From assembly GCA_017547865.1 (NCBI GenBank), contig JAFYOA010000271.1:1-35903 (forward strand): DNA of 35,903 bases, read 5' to 3'. This DNA comes from Clostridia bacterium. Lineage in GTDB: Bacteria; Bacillota_A; Clostridia; Oscillospirales; Acutalibacteraceae. Under the pieces are notes generated by a model, which did not search any database, was not told where the DNA came from, and worked only from the letters and a program-made list of their open reading frames with translations. A program made the translations under genes and the position numbers. Below are positions 1-8,961 of the stretch, one piece after another (position 1 is the stretch's first letter; each line of letters starts with the position of its first letter).

Positions 1-1773
1 CTGCACCACCAGCACGGCAGAACCGTCGGTGATGGTTTCGTTGTGAATGGTCTCCAGCGCCTGGTCAGCTGCCGAGAAGGCGTTGTACTTCAGGCCGGTG
101 GGCCAATCGGTCACATCGTTAATGATCGGCCAGTCGAATTCTTCCCCATCCGTACCAATGGCGTGCAGCGTATCGGCACCCACAGGCTTGTAGGCAATCA
201 CAGTATCCGGGTTGGCAGCCAGAGCAGCGGGAGAATTGCAGGCAGCATACAGCGAACCCAGGAAGCCCTCGAAGGAGACTTCCTCAAAATAAGAGAGCGG
301 ATGCGCCGGAATGCCCTTGACGTTGCAGAAGACCTCGTAGGCACGGTAAGCACCCAGGCCGGTCCAGTGGTGGTCGGTGCGGAAATACAGGTATTCGTCC
401 GCATGGGCAGCTATGTTGCCGTAAATGGAAACCGGCTTCACCCGGCTATCCATATTGGCGTACATAAACTGAATGGCATTGCCGCAGTTGGGCAGGCCAA
501 GATTATCCTGGGTCGCTTCGTTCAGGTACACGGAATAAGAAATAGGCGCAATGATGGAATACACCTGGGCCTTGCCGCTAAGCTTTTCTGCCGCCGTGTT
601 GATGATGGAGCAGTAGTTCAGAGAAGCGCTTTGAGAGAAGCCGTACAGGCCGAAGGCGGTATCGCCCAGCAAATAAACGGAGTTGATCTGCTCCGGCGAT
701 TGCAGCTCCTGATCCTCGACCGGCACACTGTTCACCGGCAGAGAAGACACATCATTGGAGCTGGCAGAGCTTTCCTGCGAAGAGGTCTCGGAGGAAGTTT
801 CGGAGGAGGTCTCCGAAGAAACCGCAGAGCTTTCTTCGGAAGAAGAGGGCGCCGAAGATGCGGTGCCGGAGGTGGAAGGCGAAATAAAATCGGAGGTGGT
901 GTTCTCAAAATCCGGGATCTCGTCACTGTGGATCTTATCGCCGATAAACTGGGCATCGCCGATGCCGTACAGGTCGGTCACACCGCGGTTTACAGCCAGC
1001 AGCTGCTCGCGGAAGGGGTAGGTATCGGCGTACCAGGTCTCTACCCCCTGGAAGAATTTACCGTCCCAAAAGCTCTCCCAGGTGATCTGGGGGAACTTGG
1101 TCAGTTCACGCTTTTCGGATTCCGATACCGTGGGGCGCAGGGGAATGATCAGCCCCAGCAGGAACACAATGACCAGCAGAGAGGCAAAAGAAAGGATCTT
1201 GGCCTGGTCGGCACGGAACAGAATGCGGCTGCACTTCTGGCGTTCACGGGCACGGCGGGCTGCCGCACCACGGCGGGGCATGGCTTCCGGTGCGGGTTCG
1301 GCCGGCACCGCGGGCTTTTCCTGCACAAACATGGCAGGGGTCTCTTCGGGCGCGGGGGTGATCACCGCGGGACGTTCGGCTTCCGCAGCCATCATTTGTT
1401 CGCGCTCTTTGCGGTATATATGCCGGCGCACCGGCACGGTTTTCTCTTCTTTTGCCATTCGCACCGGAGGCACGGGTTCGGCAGGGTCTTCCGGCACAGA
1501 AACCGGCACGACCGCCTGTTCCGGTTCTTCGGGCACAGCATAGCGGGACGGACGGCGGCGCACCGGTACGGTTTTTTCGGCAAAAGATGCCGTTTCCATC
1601 GGCACGATCACCTCAGCGGGCTCTTCCTTCAAAGCGGCAGGCGCAAACATCTGCTCCGCTTCCGGTGCGGCGGCGCTGCGGCGCTCCCGCTCTTTGCGGG
1701 CTTCACGCCGGCCGGCAGGCTTGGGCTCTTCCCGGTAACGCGGCGCGCGGCGAGTCGTTTTTTTATCATCCAT
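1..1773 (-). CDS. DHHW/AlgX-like cell-surface acetylation protein, 3' end outside window
   Basis: 591 codons are visible and the frame is still open at base 1, so the C-terminus is missing. The start is the ATG at 1773, preceded by AAAAGGAG. Residues 1-190 are a charged, Pro/Glu/Arg-rich, probably disordered cytoplasmic region in which KTVPVRR occurs twice (about 68 and 112). One membrane segment follows at about 191-212, then the extracellular part with the family-typical SEKREL and TYPFREQ signatures. A Ser/Glu-rich linker (about 299-344, repeated SSETSSE) interrupts it. The motif RTDHHWTGLGAY lies at about 465-476. DHHW proteins belong to the SGNH-like AlgX/AlgJ group, which works with MBOAT proteins to O-acetylate surface polysaccharides. 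The MBOAT gene lies 22 bases upstream, which supports that role; the substrate cannot be told from sequence. Confidence 0.88.
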   Translation of the reverse strand, partial: MDDKKTTRRAPRYREEPKPAGRREARKERERRSAAAPEAEQMFAPAALKEEPAEVIVPMETASFAEKTVPVRRRPSRYAVPEEPEQAVVPVSVPEDPAEPVPPVRMAKEEKTVPVRRHIYRKEREQMMAAEAERPAVITPAPEETPAMFVQEKPAVPAEPAPEAMPRRGAAARRARERQKCSRILFRADQAKILSFASLLVIVFLLGLIIPLRPTVSESEKRELTKFPQITWESFWDGKFFQGVETWYADTYPFREQLLAVNRGVTDLYGIGDAQFIGDKIHSDEIPDFENTTSDFISPSTSGTASSAPSSSEESSAVSSETSSETSSETSSQESSASSNDVSSLPVNSVPVEDQELQSPEQINSVYLLGDTAFGLYGFSQSASLNYCSIINTAAEKLSGKAQVYSIIAPISYSVYLNEATQDNLGLPNCGNAIQFMYANMDSRVKPVSIYGNIAAHADEYLYFRTDHHWTGLGAYRAYEVFCNVKGIPAHPLSYFEEVSFEGFLGSLYAACNSPAALAANPDTVIAYKPVGADTLHAIGTDGEEFDWPIINDVTDWPTGLKYNAFSAADQALETIHNETITDGSAVLVVQ

Positions 1774-1795
1774 GAGAGTATCTCCTTTTTACAAA

Positions 1796-3238
1796 TCAGA
1801 ACTGCGAATACAGGAAGGGGTTGTAGCTGTCACCGATCAGGGAAATAAACGACAGGAACAGCAGCACCGTGGGAATGGCGGCGGTCACAATGCCGTATAC
1901 ACGGGCCAGGCCCTCGTTTGTTTCGGCACGCAGGGCGGTCTTTTTGCCCAGGTTGGCAAACAAAGGCGTGCAGGCCACCACGGCCACAACAATAAAGAAG
2001 CAGTGGTTCAGCAGCAGCAGAGAGGTGGCGCCATCGACCAACGCATTGCCGTTGAGGCAGAACAAACCCTTCAGGGCAATTCCCAGCAGTTCCATGTTTT
2101 CAAACCGGAAGAGATACCAGCCAAACAGGGTAGCGACCAGCACATACACACGCCGCAGGGCAAGCTGCCACATCGGGGCGCCCTCCGCAAAGCGGAACGC
2201 GTATTTTTCCAGCACCAGCAGCAGGAAGTAATACAGACCCCAGAGGATGTAGTTCCAGCTGGCGCCGTGCCAGGCGCCGGTAAGACCCCACACCACAAAC
2301 ATATTGAAAATATGACGGGGCACGCTGCAGCGGTTGCCGCCCAGGGGAATGTACACGTAATCACGGAAGAAAGACCCCAGAGACATATGCCAGCGCCGCC
2401 AGAACTCCGTAACGGAGGCGGACAGGTAGGGGTAGTTGAAGTTTTCGAGATAATGGAAGCCCACCATACGGCCCATGCCGATGGCCATATCGGAATAGGC
2501 GGAGAAATCCAGGTAAATCTGCAGGGTGAACATCAAACCGCCAAGAAGAATGCTGGCGGCAGAAGTGGCAGAAAGTGCCAGAGCATCGGAAGGCAGGAAG
2601 GAATCGGCCAGCATGGCGCAGGTATTGGCAAGCAAAGCCTTTTTGGCAAAACCAACGGAGAAACGGGTAATACCGTAACTGATATCTTTCAGGTCCACAC
2701 GACGGCTCACAATGTCTTCCGCCACATCTTTATAGCGCACAATGGGGCCGGCAATGCACTGGTGGAACAGCGAAGCATAGAGCAGCAGCAGCCAGTACTT
2801 GCGCTGGGCCGGCACATCGCCCCTGTATACATCCACCACATAAGAGAGCAGCTGGAAAGTGTAGAAGGAAATGCCGATGGGCAGTACGATCTCCGGCACG
2901 GTGATGTTAAGCCCGGTGAGCAGCACGAAGTTATGCATAAGGAAACCGGCGTACTTAAAATACCCCAGCAGCACCAGCACCAGCACGGCGGTGCATACCA
3001 GCGCCGCTTTTCCGGTGCCTCCGTTTTGCTGCAGGCGCTCCACCAGCAGGGCGCCCGCCCAGCAGATGAATACCATGCCGCACAGCAGGAACACCAATTT
3101 AGGGCCGCCCCAGGCGTAGAAAATGAGGGATGAAACCACCATCACCACATTCTGCGTTTTAATGCTGCCGCTGAGCAGCACCGCCAGCAGGTTCAGCACA
3201 AAAAAGCCAAATACAAATACCAAACTTGAAAAAACCAT
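1796..3238 (-). CDS. MBOAT family O-acyltransferase (AlgI/PatA/DltB-like)
   Basis: 480 aa polytopic membrane protein, full length for the family. The hallmark region is present: FWRRWHMSLGSFFRDYVYIPLGG begins at about 279 (His284) and is followed by TGAWHGASWNYILWG at about 320, where His324 matches the essential membrane-embedded histidine of AlgI-type enzymes. MBOAT proteins of this kind move an acyl group, usually acetyl, across the membrane to a secreted polymer, and a DHHW/AlgX-like partner completes the transfer. That partner starts 22 bases downstream. The MATE gene ends 15 bases upstream, so all three appear to be one transcript. The GAGAGAG stretch before the ATG serves as ribosome binding site. 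Acetylation of peptidoglycan, teichoic acid or an exopolysaccharide are all possible. Confidence 0.93.
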   Translation of the reverse strand: MVFSSLVFVFGFFVLNLLAVLLSGSIKTQNVVMVVSSLIFYAWGGPKLVFLLCGMVFICWAGALLVERLQQNGGTGKAALVCTAVLVLVLLGYFKYAGFLMHNFVLLTGLNITVPEIVLPIGISFYTFQLLSYVVDVYRGDVPAQRKYWLLLLYASLFHQCIAGPIVRYKDVAEDIVSRRVDLKDISYGITRFSVGFAKKALLANTCAMLADSFLPSDALALSATSAASILLGGLMFTLQIYLDFSAYSDMAIGMGRMVGFHYLENFNYPYLSASVTEFWRRWHMSLGSFFRDYVYIPLGGNRCSVPRHIFNMFVVWGLTGAWHGASWNYILWGLYYFLLLVLEKYAFRFAEGAPMWQLALRRVYVLVATLFGWYLFRFENMELLGIALKGLFCLNGNALVDGATSLLLLNHCFFIVVAVVACTPLFANLGKKTALRAETNEGLARVYGIVTAAIPTVLLFLSFISLIGDSYNPFLYSQF

Positions 3239-3253
3239 AAATCTCTCTCTTTC

Positions 3254-4624
3254 TTATTTACCTGCCGGCACAGCGGCGGGTTTCTTCTTGCCCAGGGGGC
3301 AGCGCAGTTTATAATACAGCCACATGGTGCCTACGTTCAGCACCCAGGAAATGGGGTAGCTAATGTAAATCGCCATGATATCGTTCCACAAAAGCAGAAT
3401 GAAGGAACACCAGATCATACGGAACACACACAGGTAAGCTGTGGAGATCAGCATGGGGTTGCGGGCGTCGCCGGTGCCGCGGATGACCGCACCGAGACAG
3501 GAGGCAGTCGCAATGAGGAAATAGGTGGTCGCCATTACGCTGCACATACGGCTGCCGTAAGAAATAGCCGTGGGATCCTGGGTGAAGATGCTGAGGATCT
3601 GCGGGATAAAGGCATAAATGACCACACCGGAGAACAGAGCAAAGAAAAAGCAGAACACCACGCCGTACTTTGCTCCCTGCCGGGCCCGGTCTTCGTTGCC
3701 GGCACCCAGATTCTGACTGATGAGGGTGGTTGTTGTGGTGGACACCGCCTCAATGGGCATCATCTGGAAACCATCCACTTTAGTGTACGACACCGTACCC
3801 GCCATGGCCAGTTCACCAAAGAGGTTTACCTTGGACTGAATGACCACACGGGAGGCACCCGCCACCACCGACTGCAGGCCGGTGGGCACACCGATGTTCA
3901 CGATATCTTTCAGGGTGGGCAAATCGATGCCCATCTTTTTAAAGGAAAAGCGGTACATTTCTTTTGTGCGCAGCAGGGTGGAAAGCACCATGATGCAGGA
4001 GAGGGTTTGCGACAGCACCGTGGCCACGGCCGCGCCGGCCACACCCCAATGAAACACCACCACAAAGAGCAGATCCAGCCCGATGTTCACCAGACTGGTA
4101 ATAACGAGAAACACCAAGGGGTAAAAAGAATTGCCCACACCGCGCAGAATACCCGCGCCTACATTATAGAGGAGCAGTGAAGTGAGTCCCAAAAAGTACA
4201 ACCGCAGGTACTGCACCGCCAGGTCGAACACGCTTTCCGGCGTATTGATAAGCCGCAGAATTAACGGCGATACCAGCTCGCAGAACAGCGTAAGCAGGAT
4301 GCCGCCCACAAAAGCGGAGCAAATGGCCGTGTGCACGGTTTTTTCTATTTTACCTTTTTGGCCCGCGCCAAAATGCCGGGCAATCACCACACTGGAGCCG
4401 GTGGAAAAGCCCAGGGAAAAACCCACCACCATGGTAACAAGCTGCCCGCCGGCGCCCACCGCCGCCAAAGCGTTGGTGCCAATAGCATTGCCCACAATCA
4501 CCGTATCGGCAGTGTTGTATAAAAGCTGAAAAATGTTGCTGAGCAAAAGCGGGATGGCAAACAACACCATCTGCTTACACAGGGTGCCCTGTGTCAGATT
4601 CACCGCATGGCCGTGCCGCTGCAT
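3254..4624 (-). CDS. MATE family efflux transporter
   Basis: 456 aa with about 12 hydrophobic segments and the MATE N-terminal pattern (LAIPLLLSNIFQLLYNTADTV-like, residues about 22-42). The ATG at 4624 is chosen because GGAGG sits about 7 bases upstream. A longer frame from 4654 would place the start on top of the transcription start of the promoter at 4661-4689. MATE proteins export drugs or metabolites using H+ or Na+; the lipid II flippase MurJ and O-antigen flippases belong to the wider MOP superfamily. Here it is the first gene of a probable operon with an MBOAT acyltransferase and a DHHW protein. A role in supplying or exporting the acylated product is possible but is only inference from position. 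Confidence 0.92.
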   Translation of the reverse strand: MQRHGHAVNLTQGTLCKQMVLFAIPLLLSNIFQLLYNTADTVIVGNAIGTNALAAVGAGGQLVTMVVGFSLGFSTGSSVVIARHFGAGQKGKIEKTVHTAICSAFVGGILLTLFCELVSPLILRLINTPESVFDLAVQYLRLYFLGLTSLLLYNVGAGILRGVGNSFYPLVFLVITSLVNIGLDLLFVVVFHWGVAGAAVATVLSQTLSCIMVLSTLLRTKEMYRFSFKKMGIDLPTLKDIVNIGVPTGLQSVVAGASRVVIQSKVNLFGELAMAGTVSYTKVDGFQMMPIEAVSTTTTTLISQNLGAGNEDRARQGAKYGVVFCFFFALFSGVVIYAFIPQILSIFTQDPTAISYGSRMCSVMATTYFLIATASCLGAVIRGTGDARNPMLISTAYLCVFRMIWCSFILLLWNDIMAIYISYPISWVLNVGTMWLYYKLRCPLGKKKPAAVPAGK

Positions 4625-4660
4625 ACCATTCCCTCCAAAAGCGCATTTTCTCACATGGTA

Positions 4661-4689
4661 ATTTTAACCCTGCATCCCTGTTATGTCAA
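4661..4689 (-). promoter_or_regulatory. SigA-type promoter of the MATE-MBOAT-DHHW unit
   Basis: On the minus strand TTGACA (4689-4684) is followed after exactly 17 bases by TAAAAT (4666-4661). The -35 is a perfect consensus match. Start of transcription near 4654 would leave a leader of about 30 bases containing the GGAGG of the MATE gene. Confidence 0.75.
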
Positions 4690-4761
4690 CACCCCCCGGG
4701 CGGCTGCGCGTTAATTTTTTCACGGTTTTAACAAAAGATTCACACACGGCAAAACTGCATC

Positions 4762-4770
4762 TGCTATAAT
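4762..4770 (+). promoter_or_regulatory. Extended -10 promoter of the lipoprotein gene
   Basis: TGCTATAAT matches TGnTATAAT exactly and lies 38 bases before the lipoprotein start. No good -35 at 17 bases is visible; TTCACA at 4739-4744 is 20 bases away. Promoters with an extended -10 tolerate a weak -35. Confidence 0.6.
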
Positions 4771-4808
4771 AAAAACAGAACGAAATATACACAAACGGGG
4801 TGACGGAA

Positions 4809-5366
4809 ATGAAAAAGACCCTCTGCCTTCTGTTTACTATGGCAGCACTGCTTTTGCTGCCCGCCTGCACCGCAGAACAGCCGTCTCCCGTCTCCGTCCC
4901 CAGTATCCCGGAAATCGACTTCGGCATCCACGGCAGGCAGTACACCACCATAGAAGAAGCACTGACGGCAACGTGGGTCGGCGATTCTTCCACGATTGTG
5001 GTGGTGGGCACCCCCACCGACGAGATCGTACACACCGGCGGTGCCGGTTCCCGCTGCGTGGTGGATGTAAAGCGGTTTTTATGCGGAGAGGAAACGGAAG
5101 TGCTCCTGATGCAAACCTTCGGCACAGAATTGATTGCCGGAAAAGAATACCTGATGATCCTGCAATGGCAGGGGATCGATCACGTGTATGCCGTGGCCGG
5201 CACAGCCAACCAGTGCGCATTCTGGCTCCGCAAGGGAGAACTATGGGGAAACGATCAGGCGCTTCTCACAGAAATCTACACCGACACCGGCGGGAACATA
5301 AAAACCATGGATGAACTGGCCGATTACTTTACCGCCCGGCTTGCCGCTTTGGAAACAACCGAATAA
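4809..5366 (+). CDS. Small secreted lipoprotein of unknown function
   Basis: 185 aa. The ATG at 4809 is preferred over GTG at 4800 because it places a signal peptide directly at the N-terminus and has GGGGTGA 7-8 bases upstream. The sequence MKKTLCLLFTMAALLLLPAC has a type II signal peptide with lipobox LPAC, Cys20 being the predicted lipidated residue. The mature part has two regions resembling Firmicutes surface beta-domains (GDSSTIVVVGTP near 56 and GKEYLMILQWQG near 118) and no recognisable catalytic motif. It stands alone between divergent and convergent neighbours and ends in a shared bidirectional terminator. The function is unknown; a sensor or binding role at the outer face of the membrane is a guess. 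Confidence 0.8.
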   Translation: MKKTLCLLFTMAALLLLPACTAEQPSPVSVPSIPEIDFGIHGRQYTTIEEALTATWVGDSSTIVVVGTPTDEIVHTGGAGSRCVVDVKRFLCGEETEVLLMQTFGTELIAGKEYLMILQWQGIDHVYAVAGTANQCAFWLRKGELWGNDQALLTEIYTDTGGNIKTMDELADYFTARLAALETTE

Positions 5367-5383
5367 CATAGCCAATAACACAA

Positions 5384-5417
5384 AAAGCCTCCGATCGCAG
5401 GATCGGAGGCTTTATTT
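5384..5417. terminator. Bidirectional intrinsic terminator
   Basis: A perfect 13-base stem (arms 5384-5396 and 5401-5413) closes on loop GCAG. It is followed by TTTATTT on the plus strand and preceded by an A-run that gives TTTTTGTGTT on the minus strand. It lies between the convergent lipoprotein and oxidoreductase genes and can serve both. Confidence 0.92.
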
Positions 5418-5426
5418 ATATTTCGA

Positions 5427-6752
5427 TTATTCCTTCGGGGAGAAACGGTTGGTCATGGACACAACGGTGTTGTTTTTGCGGGCCTCTTCTGCGCAGAACA
5501 CCGCCAAATGGCCCTTTACAGAATCGGTAAGGCTGGTGCTGGAGATGCTGGGCTCTTCGCCGCGGCAAATATCCACAAAGTCTTCCACCATCAGCATATC
5601 GCCGCCACCATGAGAACCGGTCAGGCCGGTCTTGTCGCCGCCGATCTTCATATCCACCACTTCGGTCTTGTAGGGAACTTCGCCCGGTGCCTGGTGAATG
5701 GTGCGCACTTCGTAGAGAGAATCATCGAAAGTGCCCTTGATTTCGCCCTTGGTGCCGATGATATGGATGTTGCGTTCGCCCTTGGCAGCGCCGCCGATCA
5801 TGTTCAGTGTACCGGTAGCACCGCTCTTAAAGTTAACCATTACAGACTGATGATCCACGTTGGTGTGTCCGCAATCCCAGGCGCAGCGGCCGTAGTTGCT
5901 GTCGCCCTGCAGCTCGGCGATCTTTTCATCGATGGTGGCCGGGGGTTCCTTGCCGATAAACTTATCCCACACATAGAAGAACCAGCGGTCCGGGTGATCG
6001 ATGTAATGCTTTCTGGCAGAATAGGGGCAGGCCTCTTCCACTTCTTTGGGGCAATCCACCAGGCACTTGCTGCCGGCGCCTGCGGGGCGCTTTTCCGGCG
6101 CAAAAGAGAAGATGGAACCAAAACTGGAAACAGCGGCCGGGTCATCCGCGCCCATCAGCCACATCATCAGGTCCATATCGTGGCAGCACTTGGCCAGCAG
6201 CATGGGGGCAAAGCACACTTCCTCACTGCGCCACTTGCCGCGCACAAAAGAGACCATCAGGTGGTGGTACGCCACATGCTCGGTCAGCTGAATATTGATA
6301 ATATCGCCGATCTCGCCGGCGGCCAGGCGCTTTTTGATCTCCACATAGAAAGGCGAATAACGCAGAACATGGCAGATCATCACCTTATTGCCGTACTTTT
6401 CGGCTGCGGCATACAGCTCCCACATTTCTCCCTCGTTCACGCAGAAAGGCTTTTCCAGAAGCATATCGTAGCCCAGGGCAAGCAGCGGAATGGAGGTGGG
6501 AACGTGCTGCTGGTCCATGGTACCGTTGATGATGGCATCGGCCAGACGGGGATGTTTTGCCAGTTCTTCGGCATCTTTAAAAATCATATTGGGTGGAATG
6601 TTGAATTGTTTCACCGCCATTTCGCGGTGGGCATCGTCCGGGTCGGCCACACCGACGATCTGCAGCTTTTCGGGGTTGCTCAGTGCAAGAGACGCATACA
6701 TCATGGCGCGGTGACCGGCGCCCACGATAATGGCGGTTACAGGTTTGCTCAT
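5427..6752 (-). CDS. Gfo/Idh/MocA family NAD(P)-dependent sugar oxidoreductase
   Basis: 441 aa. The start at 6752 follows AAAGGAG by 9 bases; an ATG 24 bases further upstream lies before this site and is rejected. The N-terminal Rossmann domain shows VGAGHRAMMYA (9-19) and the family motif EKP at 100-102, with Lys101 the usual catalytic lysine. CCHDMDLMMWLMG (189-201) holds the His/Asp active-site pair. Cysteines at 230, 234 and 242 (CLVDC, then ACPYSARKHY) lie in an insertion seen in some members of the family. The enzymes oxidise or epimerise sugars, inositols or related polyols in the cytoplasm. It has its own promoter and no operon partner, so the substrate cannot be inferred. Confidence 0.9.
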   Translation of the reverse strand: MSKPVTAIIVGAGHRAMMYASLALSNPEKLQIVGVADPDDAHREMAVKQFNIPPNMIFKDAEELAKHPRLADAIINGTMDQQHVPTSIPLLALGYDMLLEKPFCVNEGEMWELYAAAEKYGNKVMICHVLRYSPFYVEIKKRLAAGEIGDIINIQLTEHVAYHHLMVSFVRGKWRSEEVCFAPMLLAKCCHDMDLMMWLMGADDPAAVSSFGSIFSFAPEKRPAGAGSKCLVDCPKEVEEACPYSARKHYIDHPDRWFFYVWDKFIGKEPPATIDEKIAELQGDSNYGRCAWDCGHTNVDHQSVMVNFKSGATGTLNMIGGAAKGERNIHIIGTKGEIKGTFDDSLYEVRTIHQAPGEVPYKTEVVDMKIGGDKTGLTGSHGGGDMLMVEDFVDICRGEEPSISSTSLTDSVKGHLAVFCAEEARKNNTVVSMTNRFSPKE

Positions 6753-6794
6753 CGGCACATTCTCCTTTGAATACACAGAGATTTTTATAGAAAC

Positions 6795-6824
6795 AGTATA
6801 CCATATTTACCGCCCGCAAGTAAA
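6795..6824 (-). promoter_or_regulatory. Promoter of the Gfo/Idh/MocA oxidoreductase
   Basis: On the minus strand TTTACT (6824-6819), an 18-base spacer and TATACT (6800-6795). The -10 lies about 43 bases before the start codon. Confidence 0.55.
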
Positions 6825-6979
6825 CATCGCTGCAAAAATTCGTCAAAATGAGCAGAAATCTGCTTTCAAAATCGGCGCTTGCGCTTTCATGCACAGTTTT
6901 ATCGAAAATAAGTTGTGCATTTTATCCAATTCGCATCTGCCTGTTTGTATATTTTATCTTTGATTTGACTAAAAAATAC
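6825..6979. other. AT-rich divergent spacer between oxidoreductase and glgB
   Basis: The full gene-free stretch is 6753-7058, about 300 bases, with a promoter near each end. Between them are two inverted repeats: AGCAGA-AA-TCTGCT (6851-6864) and ATGCACA/TGTGCAT (6889-6895 and 6914-6920, 18 bases apart). Either could be a regulator site. No T-run follows them, so they are not terminators. No credible ORF was seen. Confidence 0.4.
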
Positions 6980-7007
6980 TTGATTTTTTTCACACTTGTG
7001 CTATGAT
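6980..7007 (+). promoter_or_regulatory. Promoter of the glycogen operon
   Basis: TTGATT (6980-6985), a 16-base spacer and TATGAT (7002-7007), which is preceded by TG-C at 6999-7001 and so has an extended -10. The region upstream is rich in A/T tracts that could act as an UP element. It lies about 50 bases before the glgB start and is the only strong promoter seen for the five-gene operon. Confidence 0.7.
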
Positions 7008-7058
7008 ATGTATATAAAATTCATAATGGCCGCAGTGTGGCCGAAAGGAATTGAGGAA

Positions 7059-8948
7059 ATGCCCAGACCGAAAAAGGATACAGAAGGCAGTGTGCCGCTG
7101 TATCTGTTCCATCGCGGGGCAAACCGCCGGGCATACGAGTACCTGGGATTGCACAAAGAGACCTGCCCCAACGGCACCGAAGGCATGGTGTGCCGTGTAT
7201 GGGCACCCCACGCACAGGCTGTTTCTCTGGTTGGCGATTTTAACAACTGGGACCCAACTGCCACTGTGCTGCAGAAGATCAGTGACGGCATTTGGGAAGG
7301 CCGTCTCCCCCTTCTTCTCCCGCGTTTTTCTTTATATAAATTTGCTGTAACCGGCGCCGATGGGAAAACCCGGCTGAAAGCCGACCCCTACGCCCGTTCT
7401 TTTCAAAACGGCAGCGAACCCGCTGCCCTCTATACGGAAACCGATGATTTTGTGTGGCAGGACGATGCCTGGCAGCGCCGGCGCAGCCGCAGCCCCCATG
7501 CCGCACAGCCGGTGAATATCTACGAATTGCACGCTGCCTCCTGGAAACAAAACCCGGACGGCAGCCCGTACACCTACCGGCAGCTGACCGAAGAGCTGAT
7601 TCCCTATGTCAAAGGCATGGGCTACACCCATATCGAACTGCTGCCGCTGGCCGAATCTTCGCCGGAAGATACCTGGGGATACCGGGCATTTGGCCTGTTT
7701 GCCCCTGCCGCCCGCCACGGTGCACCGGCCGATTTTATGGCCTTTGTGGATGCCTGTCACCGGGCCGAAATCGGCGTGCTGCTGGATTGGTCTCCGGCAC
7801 ATTTTCCGCAGGAGCCGGATACGCTGGCTCTGTTTGACGGAAGCCCCTGCTACGAGAGTTTTCGCCGGGGCGAACCTGTTTTTGATTACACCCGGCCGGA
7901 AGTGATCAGCTTTTTGCTTTCTTCCGCCGTATTTTGGGTAAAAGAATACCACATCGACGGTCTGCGGGTGGACTCCGTTGCCTCGATGGTGTATACAGAA
8001 AGTGTTTATGAGGGCGCACCGGAAAGCCTGGAAGCCATTCGCTTTTTGCAGAAGCTGAACGAAGCTGTGTTTGCGGAAGACCCCCATGTGCTGATGATCG
8101 CGGAGGAATCTGCTGCCCGGCCCATGGTGACCAAGCCGCCGTATTTGGGCGGCCTGGGCTTCAATTACAAGTGGAACACCGGCTGGATCAACGACATGCT
8201 GCAATACATGGAGCTGGATCCTCTCCACCGCAAATACCGGCACGAAGCACTGACATTTTCACTCTTCTACGCTTTTTCCGAAAACTTCATTTTGCCCCTG
8301 ACCCACGACGATGTGGCACAGGGGAACCGCTCGCTGCTGGAGAAAATGCCCGGCACCCTGAAAGAAAAAATGGCGGCCGTACGGCTGTTCATCGGTTACA
8401 TGATGGCCTACCCCGGCAAAAAACTGCTGTTCATGGGCAGCGAATTTGGCCAGCGCGGTGACTGGAACAGCGAACAGTCCCTGGAATGGGACCGGCTGCT
8501 GCAGGAAGATCATCGCCAACTGCAGGCATTTTTCCGCGGGATCAATCATTTTTATAAAGAGACCCCTGCGCTGTGGGAGAATGATTTCTCCTGGAACGGT
8601 TTTGAGTGGATTTCCAATGACGATGCCAACCAAAGCGTCATCGCTTTTCGCCGCAAAGGTGAAGAGGGCGGCGAGGTGCTGGTGGTATGCAATTTTCTGC
8701 CGGTGGAACGCAAGGAATACCGCATCGGTGTTCCCTGGGCCGGCATTTACACAGAACTGTTCAGCTCCGACGCCCTTGAATTCGGGGGTTCCGGCACTGT
8801 AAACGGCGACACCATTAAATCGGAAGCCGTTCCCCTGCACAACTGCGGCCAAAGCATTTCGCTTACCCTGCCGGCCAGTTCGGTGGTGTTTTTAAAGTGC
8901 CGCCGCAAGTACCCGCCCCGCCGCACCGCACCCAAACCCGGCAAATAA
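7059..8948 (+). CDS. glgB: 1,4-alpha-glucan branching enzyme
   Basis: 629 aa. The ATG at 7059 follows AAAGGAATTGAGG; a longer frame from 6996 would overlap the promoter. It adds alpha-1,6 branches to glycogen. An N-terminal CBM48 domain is visible (VWAPHAQAVSLVGDFNNWDP, 48-67), then a GH13 barrel with DWSPAHFP (243-250), GLRVDSVASM (301-310, nucleophile Asp305), MIAEES (346-351, acid/base Glu) and LTHDDVAQG (414-422, Asp417). The C-terminal beta domain follows. The catalytic residues are kept, but the usual GLRVDAVASMLY, HDEV and the loop carrying a GG-R-E-N signature are altered or shortened, so this is a diverged member. It is the first gene of the operon, 84 bases before glgC. Confidence 0.9.
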   Translation: MPRPKKDTEGSVPLYLFHRGANRRAYEYLGLHKETCPNGTEGMVCRVWAPHAQAVSLVGDFNNWDPTATVLQKISDGIWEGRLPLLLPRFSLYKFAVTGADGKTRLKADPYARSFQNGSEPAALYTETDDFVWQDDAWQRRRSRSPHAAQPVNIYELHAASWKQNPDGSPYTYRQLTEELIPYVKGMGYTHIELLPLAESSPEDTWGYRAFGLFAPAARHGAPADFMAFVDACHRAEIGVLLDWSPAHFPQEPDTLALFDGSPCYESFRRGEPVFDYTRPEVISFLLSSAVFWVKEYHIDGLRVDSVASMVYTESVYEGAPESLEAIRFLQKLNEAVFAEDPHVLMIAEESAARPMVTKPPYLGGLGFNYKWNTGWINDMLQYMELDPLHRKYRHEALTFSLFYAFSENFILPLTHDDVAQGNRSLLEKMPGTLKEKMAAVRLFIGYMMAYPGKKLLFMGSEFGQRGDWNSEQSLEWDRLLQEDHRQLQAFFRGINHFYKETPALWENDFSWNGFEWISNDDANQSVIAFRRKGEEGGEVLVVCNFLPVERKEYRIGVPWAGIYTELFSSDALEFGGSGTVNGDTIKSEAVPLHNCGQSISLTLPASSVVFLKCRRKYPPRRTAPKPGK

Positions 8949-8961
8949 CCTTGCTTTCCCT

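Noticed and set aside
43..1848. A 601-residue open frame on the plus strand
   Set aside because: It mirrors the minus-strand DHHW gene, which has a ribosome binding site and family motifs; the plus-strand product is rich in Gly/Arg/His with no known pattern.
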